64,000 nt of DNA from Flavobacterium granuli. GTDB taxonomy: Bacteria > Bacteroidota > Bacteroidia > Flavobacteriales > Flavobacteriaceae. The notes under the pieces were generated by a model. That model was not told where the DNA came from. It was given only the letters and a program-made list of their open reading frames with translations, and did not search any database. The DNA lies in assembly GCF_900129705.1 (NCBI RefSeq), contig NZ_FQWO01000009.1, positions 103,464-167,463 on the forward strand, written 5' to 3'. Positions 1 to 7,158 of the stretch are shown here, piece by piece. Position 1 is the stretch's first letter; every line of letters begins with the position of its first letter. Made by a program: the position numbers and the translations under genes.

Positions 1-316
1 ATATGAAAATTGGTCCTGGACAAGAACCAACCAACGCCCAGCCTAATCCAAAAAACAATCCACCGATCCAATAACGAGCAGAACCTTTTTCTTTATCCTG
101 GATCTCAATAGGAGCACCGTCAATATCTTTTATATTTTTCCTTTTTATAATTTGGATTCCAATAACTCCCGTAAGAATGGCAACCATAATGATTCCATAC
201 ATGTGGAAGGACTGAAACTGGAACATTTCATAAATTCGATACCAAGAAACCGCTTCAGATTTTGTAAGTACAACTCCAAAAACAAAACCAACTAGTAAAT
301 ATTTTAATACTTTCAT
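1..316 (-). CDS. DUF6691 / YeeE-YedE family sulfur transport subunit (3' end outside window)
   Basis: Reading leftward from the ATG at 314-316, 105 codons are visible before the window ends; the C-terminus is missing. The protein starts with a hydrophobic helix (about residues 4-17), has a second one near residues 38-52, and then a glycine-rich helix ending in GSCPGP. That Gly/Cys-Pro-Gly-Pro signature is typical of DUF6691, the second half of the split YeeE/YedE transporters (PmpB-like) that move thiosulfate or another sulfane-sulfur species across the inner membrane. It follows the other half-transporter (320-877) with only 3 bases between them, so the two are surely co-transcribed and probably form one channel. 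The family is clear; the substrate is inferred. Confidence 0.85.
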   Translation of the reverse strand, partial: MKVLKYLLVGFVFGVVLTKSEAVSWYRIYEMFQFQSFHMYGIIMVAILTGVIGIQIIKRKNIKDIDGAPIEIQDKEKGSARYWIGGLFFGLGWALVGSCPGPIFI

Positions 317-319
317 GTT

Positions 320-877
320 TTAAAAAATTAAGGGTAATAAAAAATGAGCCATAATCAAGCCGCCGATAAAAAAACCAATTACGGCTTTCAAAGAAGGAAT
401 TTGCAAATTACTCAAGCCTGAAATAGCATGTCCCGAAGTACAGCCACCGGCATAACGAGAACCAAAACCAATTAAAATTCCTCCAATAAGTAAGAGAATG
501 ATATGTTTTGGCGACTCAAAAATCTGACTTCCAAAAAGGGCATCCGGCATTAATTTACCATTTGGCGCATCAATTCCCAATTGGGCTAGCTGCTCAATTG
601 TTTTAGGGTTAATGCTAACATTTGAAGCATCTGCCATAAAATGAACAGCCACAAAACCACCTAACATCGCTCCTAAAACCACTACCAAGTTCCAGCGTTG
701 CGCTTTCCAATCAAAATCAAAAAAACCTACTCTTTTCCCTAATCCTGCCATAGAACATAGTGATCGCAAATTAGAGGACATCCCGAAGGTCTTACCAAAA
801 TAAATCAATGATAGCATAATTACGCCAATCAAAAAACCAGAGACATACCATGCCCATGTTTGAAAAATAAAATCCAT
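320..877 (-). CDS. YeeE/YedE family protein (sulfur-species transporter half)
   Basis: A 185-residue inner-membrane protein with about four hydrophobic segments (near 8-28, 62-82, 125-140 and 163-182). The motif GSRYAGGCTSGH at 139-150, with Cys146, is the conserved thiosulfate/sulfane-sulfur relay site of YeeE/YedE (PmpA-like) proteins. I chose the ATG at 875-877: the frame stays open upstream to 1003, but a TAnnTTTG promoter box at 896-903 would start the transcript only about 11 bases before this ATG, and the upstream residues look non-coding. It is first in a leftward operon with the DUF6691 partner and divergent from an RND efflux operon. Assignment to family is firm; the transported species is not shown by sequence. 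Confidence 0.87.
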   Translation of the reverse strand: MDFIFQTWAWYVSGFLIGVIMLSLIYFGKTFGMSSNLRSLCSMAGLGKRVGFFDFDWKAQRWNLVVVLGAMLGGFVAVHFMADASNVSINPKTIEQLAQLGIDAPNGKLMPDALFGSQIFESPKHIILLLIGGILIGFGSRYAGGCTSGHAISGLSNLQIPSLKAVIGFFIGGLIMAHFLLPLIF

Positions 878-895
878 ATTACATATTTTTTGGGG

Positions 896-903
896 CAAAT
901 ATA
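896..903 (-). promoter_or_regulatory. Promoter -7 box for the YeeE/YedE operon
   Basis: On the minus strand the bases read TATATTTG, matching the Bacteroidetes sigma-ABfrA -7 consensus TAnnTTTG. It lies 18 bases upstream of the chosen start codon, giving a very short leader. No clear -33 TTTG is visible at the expected distance. Confidence 0.6.
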
Positions 904-1047
904 AGAACCTTTTTAAACAATCCTTGGTTCTTTGGGGACTTAGTCCTGTTATGTCTTCTCTAAAATGAGAAAAATCCATCACAATCTTAACCCTAGAAAA
1001 CATCTAAACACTTCAAAAAAAAATCAAAATTCAGAATATACTTCGAG

Positions 1048-1063
1048 TGTGACATATGTTACT
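1048..1063. promoter_or_regulatory. Candidate Crp/Fnr-family operator
   Basis: The 16 bases read TGTGACATATGTTACT. The inner 14 (1049-1062) pair as an inverted repeat at 6 of 7 positions, and the layout TGTGA-N6-TTACT resembles the Crp/Fnr family site TGTGA-N6-TCACA. Its centre lies about 43 bases upstream of the start site predicted from the -7 box at 1085-1092, the position used by class II Crp-type activators. The regulator itself is not in this window, so the assignment is inferred. Confidence 0.45.
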
Positions 1064-1084
1064 GTGTATGCTTTTGTGTCCGTC

Positions 1085-1092
1085 TACCTTTG
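1085..1092 (+). promoter_or_regulatory. Promoter -7 box for the TolC/HlyD/RND operon
   Basis: TACCTTTG matches TAnnTTTG, 20 bases before the ATG at 1113. It excludes the in-frame ATG at 1056, which would lie upstream of the transcript start and inside the palindrome at 1048-1063. Confidence 0.6.
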
Positions 1093-1112
1093 CTTCATCA
1101 ATTAGAAAAATT

Positions 1113-2426
1113 ATGAAGAAACTAAATTTTATACTGCTACTGGGAACGCTTTCTTTTCCCATCCTTGGCTTTGGTCAGGATACTTTACCGATTTCTAAAA
1201 AAGAAATTTGGCAAAAAGCTTCCGAAAGAAACAGACAAATTAAAATGGCTCAACAGGATTACAAATCGGCTCAGGCGGATTACCGCCAGTCCAATTCATT
1301 ATTCTTACCCAATATTACAGCATCTCATACCGCAATTTCAACCACCAATCCGTTGATGGCTTTTGGGTCTAAACTGAATCAGGAAATCCTGACAGCTTCC
1401 GATTTTAATCCAGCCTTATTGAACAATCCTGTGAAAACGCAAAATTTTGCCACTAAAATTGAGGTATTACAGCCCTTAATCAATATGGACGGATTCTACG
1501 CACGTCAGGCTGCCAAAGCCAAAATGGATGCTTTTGCTTTGCGAACGGAACGCAGCAAAGAATACCTGGAACTCGAAGTCAACAAAGCTTTCATGGAACT
1601 GCAATTGGCTTATAAAGCAGTGAGTGTTTTAGAAAAAGCCTCTGCTACAGCCGATGCCAACATGAAACTGATTAAAAATTATTTCGAGCAGGGAATTCTC
1701 CAAAAAACAGACCTGCTTTCGATGCAACTTCGTGTCAATGAAATTAAAAATCAATGGCAATATGCCAAAAGTAATGTTCAAAATGCCTCGGATTATTTGG
1801 GATTTCTTTTGAATGAAGAAATGAGTAACAAAATCTATAAACCAGTCGAATCATTAGAAAACACAATTGCTATTGAAAATGCCCCTACCCTGCTTTCGAA
1901 TAACAGAAAGGACATTCAGGCAATGGATAAATCATCCGAAGCTTACAGAAAAATGTTGCAATCGACCAAAATGAATTTCTTACCCAGATTGAATGCTTTT
2001 GGAAGTTATGAATTGTATGATCATACTTTATTTGGAACCAATGCCAAAGGCTATTTAGTAGGAGCCCAATTGTCATGGAATGTCTTTGATGGCTACAAAT
2101 CCATTGGGAAAATGGAAAAGGCCAAAGCCGATTTCCAGAAAGCAACACTTGAAAACCAAGAATACAAAGCCAAAAGCCAACTGGAGCTGAGTAAAACCAA
2201 TCGCCAGCTAAAAGATGCCGAAAACAAAGTGAATTTGTCTAAACTGGCTTTGGAACAATCACAGGAAGCCTATAGAATACGAAGCAATCGATTTACTCAA
2301 GGACTCGAAAAAACAACAGATCTATTGCAATCTGAAACCCAAATGTCCCAAAAAGAATTGGAATTCCTGCAAGCCGTTTTCGAATACAATTTCACCAAAG
2401 AATATTTACAGTTTTTAACCAAATAG
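1113..2426 (+). CDS. TolC family outer-membrane efflux protein
   Basis: A 437-residue outer-membrane channel of tripartite efflux pumps. It begins with a Sec signal peptide ending near GFGQ (about residue 22) and contains the two long alpha-helical/coiled-coil repeats of the family, seen as Lys/Glu/Ala/Gln-rich stretches around residues 120-240 and 310-420. The start at 1113 is preferred because it gives an intact signal peptide and sits just after a -7 box. It is first in a rightward operon with the HlyD-type adaptor (82-base gap) and the RND pump, so its job is to carry the pump's cargo through the outer membrane. Substrate could be metal, dye or drug; the sequence does not decide. Confidence 0.9.
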   Translation: MKKLNFILLLGTLSFPILGFGQDTLPISKKEIWQKASERNRQIKMAQQDYKSAQADYRQSNSLFLPNITASHTAISTTNPLMAFGSKLNQEILTASDFNPALLNNPVKTQNFATKIEVLQPLINMDGFYARQAAKAKMDAFALRTERSKEYLELEVNKAFMELQLAYKAVSVLEKASATADANMKLIKNYFEQGILQKTDLLSMQLRVNEIKNQWQYAKSNVQNASDYLGFLLNEEMSNKIYKPVESLENTIAIENAPTLLSNNRKDIQAMDKSSEAYRKMLQSTKMNFLPRLNAFGSYELYDHTLFGTNAKGYLVGAQLSWNVFDGYKSIGKMEKAKADFQKATLENQEYKAKSQLELSKTNRQLKDAENKVNLSKLALEQSQEAYRIRSNRFTQGLEKTTDLLQSETQMSQKELEFLQAVFEYNFTKEYLQFLTK

Positions 2427-2508
2427 TTATTCCATTTCTTAATCTAATATAACTGCGAGCTCATAAAAAAGTTAGCTGATTTTAAAGAAAAACCTTAAAA
2501 CAACAAAA

Positions 2509-3591
2509 ATGAAAAAAATATTTATCCCAATCCTAGCTGTAGCCCTTGCCTTTTTATCTTCCTGTAATGGAGAAAAAAAAGAAGCCTCTGCTAAGGAAGT
2601 TGCTATCCCCGTAAAAGTAAGTGGGACAACTCAAAACAACGACAGCCAATTTGTAACGGCCAGCGGAAAAATAACGGCCGAAAACAGTGCTACTATCAGT
2701 ACACGAATGATGGGTTATGTTACTAAAATCCCGGTGCAACTGGGGCAAAAAGTGACTGCGGGACAATTATTAGTCAGCATCAACAACACCGATTTGTTAG
2801 CCAAAAAAGCACAAGTCGATGCCAGCATTCTACAAGCCACAGCTGCTTATACTAATGCCAAAAAAGATTATGAGCGTTTTGTCAATTTATTCAAACAACA
2901 AAGTGCATCCCAAAAAGAACTCGACGACATGACCGCTCGTTATGAAATGGCCAAAGCCGGACTTGAAGGTGCCAGACAAATGCGAAATGAAATAGCTGCC
3001 CAATTCTCTTATTCGAATATTACGGCACCTTTCTCAGGAGTGGTGACCAATACTTTTGTAAAAGAAGGCGATATGGCTAATCCCGGAATGCCATTGTTAA
3101 GCATCGAAGCTGCTTCAAAATTACAGGTAACAGCAATGGTTTCAGAAAATGATATTGCTTCGATACAAAAAGGAATGCCGGTAAATATTTTGGTAAAATC
3201 TTCTAATACAAAACTAACTGGAAAAGTGAGCGAACTGAGCCTTTCGGCCACCAATACAGGCGGACAATATTTGGTAAAAATCAATCTGGATAAAACGGAT
3301 AGTACGGTATTATCAGGAATGTTTGTAAACGTGCAGTTTCCCGTTACCAATAAAGCAACAACACCAACAAATGAAATGGTTTGGGTTCCGCAATCGGCAT
3401 TAATCAAACAAGGGCAGCTCACTGGAATCTATACCATCGGAACAGGAAATACTGCTATTTTAAGATGGTTACGTACCGGAAAAAACATCGGCAATCAAGT
3501 CGAAATACTATCGGGTTTATCGGCTAACGAAAATTATATCGTTTCGGCTGAAGGGAAGTTATACAATGGCGCTTTAGTTAGTATTAAGTGA
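2509..3591 (+). CDS. HlyD-type periplasmic adaptor lipoprotein of RND efflux pump
   Basis: A 360-residue membrane-fusion protein. The N-terminus has a lipoprotein signal with lipobox LSSC (Cys19), so the mature protein is lipid-anchored in the periplasm. A biotinyl-lipoyl-like half motif (about 65-95, around GQKVTAGQLLVSI), a helical hairpin rich in Lys/Ala/Gln (about 100-160), the second lipoyl half (around ITAPFSGVVTNTFVKEGDMA) and a beta-barrel domain follow in the order usual for RND adaptors. It links the TolC-like channel upstream to the RND permease 62 bases downstream. Length and domain order are normal. Confidence 0.92.
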   Translation: MKKIFIPILAVALAFLSSCNGEKKEASAKEVAIPVKVSGTTQNNDSQFVTASGKITAENSATISTRMMGYVTKIPVQLGQKVTAGQLLVSINNTDLLAKKAQVDASILQATAAYTNAKKDYERFVNLFKQQSASQKELDDMTARYEMAKAGLEGARQMRNEIAAQFSYSNITAPFSGVVTNTFVKEGDMANPGMPLLSIEAASKLQVTAMVSENDIASIQKGMPVNILVKSSNTKLTGKVSELSLSATNTGGQYLVKINLDKTDSTVLSGMFVNVQFPVTNKATTPTNEMVWVPQSALIKQGQLTGIYTIGTGNTAILRWLRTGKNIGNQVEILSGLSANENYIVSAEGKLYNGALVSIK

Positions 3592-3653
3592 TCAGTAAAT
3601 AGTGTGCGGTTTTGGGGGATAACCTGAGACTTTAAAACTTAAAAAATAAAATT

Positions 3654-6600
3654 ATGCAAGAAGGTATTTCAGGTAAAATAGCCCATTTTTTCATCAATTC
3701 GAAACTTACCATTTTATTGATGGCTGCTTTGATGATCATTGGTGTATACAGTTCGTTTCTGATTCCCAGAGAGGAAGAACCGCAAATTAATGTCCCTATG
3801 GCCGATGTGCTGGTGGGTTATCCGGGAGCAAGTCCCACAGAAGTTGAAAGTCGCGTAGCCAAACCTTTGGAAAAAATCATTTCGAATATCAAAGGCGTAG
3901 AACACGTGCATACCATGGCAATGAACGGTCAGGCAATGCTGATTGTCCAGTTCTATGTAGGTCAGGATGTGGAGCGTTCGTACGTAAAATTATATGACGA
4001 GCTGGCGAAACACGAAGATATGTTTCCAAAAGGTGTTTACAAACCCATTGTTAAAACCCGTTCTATAGATGATGTACCCATGCTGGGAATTACACTTTGG
4101 AGCGAAACGCAAGATGATTTCCAATTGCGACAAATTGCCGAAGAAGTAACATCAGAAATCGAAAAGGTGAAAGATGTGGCTATTACTAAAGAAATTGGTG
4201 GCAGCACTCGCGAGCTGAAGGTAATCTTAGACAAGGACAAAATGGCCGAAAATGCTATCGATGCCTTGGGAATTATGCAAATGATTCAAGCCAACAACGG
4301 CAGTTCGCAATCTGGGAGTTTTGTACAAAATGACCAAGAATATTTAGTGACAACAGGCCAATTTTTATCGAATGCTGAAGATGTCGAGAACTTAGTCGTG
4401 GGTATCAATAAAAACCTTCCGGTTTACTTAAAACAAGTAGCCAAAGTACAGGACGGTCCTGCAACAGCCAGAAGTTATGTTTCTTTTGGATATGGCAAAG
4501 CCAACGAAAAATTTGAAACCGCAAAATCAGAATATCCTGCCGTGACTATTGCCGTAGGTAAAGTAAAAGGAGCTGATGCGATGAAAATCTCGGAAAAAAT
4601 CATCACTAAGATTGAGCAGCTAAAAAAGAATTTAATTCCAACAGATGTTCATGTTGAAGTAACCCGAAATTATGGCGAAACAGCCTCGGATAAGGTGGGA
4701 GAATTACTGTTACATTTGGGCGTTGCCATAATAGCTGTTACCATTCTGGTGATGCTTGCCATGGGATGGCGTGGTGGATTAGTAGTGTTTTTCTCCGTAC
4801 CGCTGACATTTGCACTTACCTTGTTTAGTTATTATTTATTGGACTACACCTTAAACAGGATTACACTTTTTGCCTTGGTTTTTGTGGTGGGAATTGTGGT
4901 CGATGACAGTATTATCATTGCCGAAAACATGCACCGTCATTTCAAGATGAAACGACTGCCTTTCAAGCAAGCGGCTATTTATGCCATAAACGAAGTGGGA
5001 AACCCAACGATACTAGCCACTTTTACCGTAATCGCAGCGATACTGCCTATGGCCTTCGTATCCGGAATGATGGGGCCGTATATGAGTCCGATGCCTATTG
5101 GGGCTTCGATTGCGATGCTGTTATCATTGTTTGTGGCATTGACCGTGACCCCTTATTTGGGTTATCATTTGCTTCAAGAAAAAGACGAGCAACAACACAA
5201 AGAAGCCGAAGGACTGGAAACTAGCCTTATTTATAGAATATACAATAAACTGGAGCGTCCGTTTTTGGAAAGCAGTTCCAAAAGAAGAGCCCTTCTGGCG
5301 GTGACCGTTTTATTATTACTTGGTTCTGTTTTGATGTTTTTCAACAAAACAGTGGTGGTAAAAATGCTGCCTTTTGATAATAAAAATGAATTTCAAGTAG
5401 TTATCGATATGCCTGAAGGAACAACCTTAGAACGAACAGCTGCCGTAACCAAAGAAATTGCACAATACCTGTCGGTACAGCCCGAAGTAGTCAATTACCA
5501 AAATTACATTGGAACCTCAGCACCTATTACTTTCAACGGCCTGGTGCGTCATTATGATATGCGAGGCGGGAGCAATATGGCAGATATTCAGGTAAATTTG
5601 CAACACAAGGAAGACCGTGACATTCAAAGTCATGCGATTGCCAAAGCCCTGCGTCCCGAAGTTCAAAAGATTGCTAAGAAATACGGGGCAAATGTAAAAC
5701 TGATTGAAGTGCCACCTGGACCACCGGTACTTTCTACGCTAGTTGCCGAAGTTTATGGTCCTGATTACAACGAACAGATAAAAGTGGCCAAACAGATAAA
5801 AACCATCTTAGAAACAACCTCAGATGTAGTCGATATCGATTGGATGGTTGAAGACCATCAAACGGAATACAAACTGGAAATTGACAAAGAAAAAGCAATG
5901 CTTAACGGAATTGCACCTCAACAAGTGGTGGGGAATTTGACTTATTTGCTGAAAGAATATCCGATTTCTAACTTGTATGACGAAAATTCAACTGACAATG
6001 TGGGAATTGTGCTTTCGCTTGACGACAAAGACAAAACCAGTTTGCAGGACATTCAGAATTTAAAAATTAAAGGAAGTCAGGGCAACATGCTCCCTGTGAG
6101 TGATTTGGTCAAAGTAAAACAGGATACTTTGCAGAAAACCATTTACCGAAAAGACCAAAAACGCGTGGTTTATGTAACCGCCGATATGGCTGGTGCATTA
6201 GAAAGCCCTGTATATGCGATTCTGGGAATGAGCGAAAAACTGGATAAGATGAAAGTGCCAAAAGGCTATAAAGTAAACGAACTTTATATGGAGCAACCCA
6301 CAGACGAAAGCAATTTTACCGTAAAATGGGACGGTGAATGGCAGATAACCCTAGAGGTATTTCGTGATTTAGGTGTTGCCTTTATGGTGGCAATCGTGAT
6401 TATTTATATGCTGATTGTGGGTTGGTTTCAAAACTTCAAAACACCAATTGTAATGATGCTGGCGATTCCGTTATCACTCATTGGAATTGTGTTTGGACAC
6501 TGGTTATTGGGTGCTTATTTCACCGCAACCTCATTTATTGGGATGATCGCTTTGGCGGGTGTAATGGTCCGAAACTCGGTCTTGCTGATTGACTTTATAG

Positions 6601-6875
6601 AAATCCGCCTTCAGGATGGCATTCCTATAAAACAAGCCATTATTGAGGCTGGAGCAGTGAGAACCTCTCCCATTCTATTGACTACCGGAGCTGTGGTTAT
6701 TGGAGCATCGATTATCCTTTTTGATCCTTTATTTCAAGGATTAGCCATTTCTCTGGTATTTGGAGCTATCGTTTCTACCTTATTGACTTTGCTAGTAGTG
6801 CCTCTGATTTATTACATCAGCGAACGAAAAAAATGGGCAACAACAACCCAAGAAGATCAAACCAATCAAGAATAA
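3654..6875 (+). CDS. RND family efflux permease (AcrB/HAE-type)
   Basis: A 1073-residue proton-driven inner-membrane pump with the RND plan: TM1 near residues 15-35, a large periplasmic loop, a TM block (about 345-555), a second periplasmic loop, and a last TM block (about 900-1055). The pair Asp417-Asp418 in GIVVDDSIIIAEN sits where the AcrB proton-relay aspartates lie, which favours a hydrophobe/amphiphile-type pump over CzcA metal pumps. At the TM10 position of the AcrB relay lysine there is an arginine (Arg973, in GVMVRNSVLL). It is third in the TolC-HlyD-RND operon, followed after 13 bases by a DUF2892 gene. Divergence from a sulfur-uptake operon hints at export of a sulfur-related or oxidative-stress compound, but that is inference. 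Confidence 0.93.
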   Translation: MQEGISGKIAHFFINSKLTILLMAALMIIGVYSSFLIPREEEPQINVPMADVLVGYPGASPTEVESRVAKPLEKIISNIKGVEHVHTMAMNGQAMLIVQFYVGQDVERSYVKLYDELAKHEDMFPKGVYKPIVKTRSIDDVPMLGITLWSETQDDFQLRQIAEEVTSEIEKVKDVAITKEIGGSTRELKVILDKDKMAENAIDALGIMQMIQANNGSSQSGSFVQNDQEYLVTTGQFLSNAEDVENLVVGINKNLPVYLKQVAKVQDGPATARSYVSFGYGKANEKFETAKSEYPAVTIAVGKVKGADAMKISEKIITKIEQLKKNLIPTDVHVEVTRNYGETASDKVGELLLHLGVAIIAVTILVMLAMGWRGGLVVFFSVPLTFALTLFSYYLLDYTLNRITLFALVFVVGIVVDDSIIIAENMHRHFKMKRLPFKQAAIYAINEVGNPTILATFTVIAAILPMAFVSGMMGPYMSPMPIGASIAMLLSLFVALTVTPYLGYHLLQEKDEQQHKEAEGLETSLIYRIYNKLERPFLESSSKRRALLAVTVLLLLGSVLMFFNKTVVVKMLPFDNKNEFQVVIDMPEGTTLERTAAVTKEIAQYLSVQPEVVNYQNYIGTSAPITFNGLVRHYDMRGGSNMADIQVNLQHKEDRDIQSHAIAKALRPEVQKIAKKYGANVKLIEVPPGPPVLSTLVAEVYGPDYNEQIKVAKQIKTILETTSDVVDIDWMVEDHQTEYKLEIDKEKAMLNGIAPQQVVGNLTYLLKEYPISNLYDENSTDNVGIVLSLDDKDKTSLQDIQNLKIKGSQGNMLPVSDLVKVKQDTLQKTIYRKDQKRVVYVTADMAGALESPVYAILGMSEKLDKMKVPKGYKVNELYMEQPTDESNFTVKWDGEWQITLEVFRDLGVAFMVAIVIIYMLIVGWFQNFKTPIVMMLAIPLSLIGIVFGHWLLGAYFTATSFIGMIALAGVMVRNSVLLIDFIEIRLQDGIPIKQAIIEAGAVRTSPILLTTGAVVIGASIILFDPLFQGLAISLVFGAIVSTLLTLLVVPLIYYISERKKWATTTQEDQTNQE

Positions 6876-6888
6876 ATAAATAGAAATT

Positions 6889-7074
6889 ATGAAAAATAGA
6901 ATTGTAAGAGCAGTAGCCGGAATATTTATAATGATCAGCTTGCTTTTGGCCGTTTATGTAGACCAAAATTGGCTGTGGATGACCGCCTTTGTAGGTGTCA
7001 ATTTATTCCAATCCTCCATTACCAAATGGTGCTTGCTGGAAGACATCCTGAAAAAACTGAATATAAAAGACTAA
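6889..7074 (+). CDS. DUF2892 small membrane protein
   Basis: A 61-residue protein with two hydrophobic helices (about 6-24 and 27-43). The arrangement NRIVRAVAG followed by two TM segments and NLFQSSITKWC is characteristic of DUF2892, also found fused to rhodaneses (YgaP). Its Cys in the KWCLLE stretch is a common family feature. It is the last gene of the efflux operon, 13 bases after the RND permease and before a strong terminator. DUF2892 genes often sit with rhodanese, YeeE/YedE and sulfur-handling genes, which links this operon to the divergent YeeE/YedE pair. The molecular role is unknown. Confidence 0.82.
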   Translation: MKNRIVRAVAGIFIMISLLLAVYVDQNWLWMTAFVGVNLFQSSITKWCLLEDILKKLNIKD

Positions 7075-7101
7075 GTTTAGTCATATTATACATACCAAAC
7101 T

Positions 7102-7135
7102 AAAGAGGCTGCCCTTTTTCGGACAGCCTCTTTTT
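7102..7135. terminator. Bidirectional rho-independent terminator
   Basis: AAAGAGGCTG (7102-7111) pairs with CAGCCTCTTT (7124-7133). The stem ends in a T run to 7135 and is preceded by A bases for the opposite strand. It separates the efflux operon from the convergent U32 gene. Confidence 0.85.
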
Positions 7136-7158
7136 ATAAATATTTTAGTGTAGTGATC

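Noticed and set aside
1056..1112. In-frame ATG upstream of the TolC start
   Set aside because: It lies inside the 1048-1063 palindrome and upstream of the -7 box, and it would put 19 extra residues before a good signal peptide.
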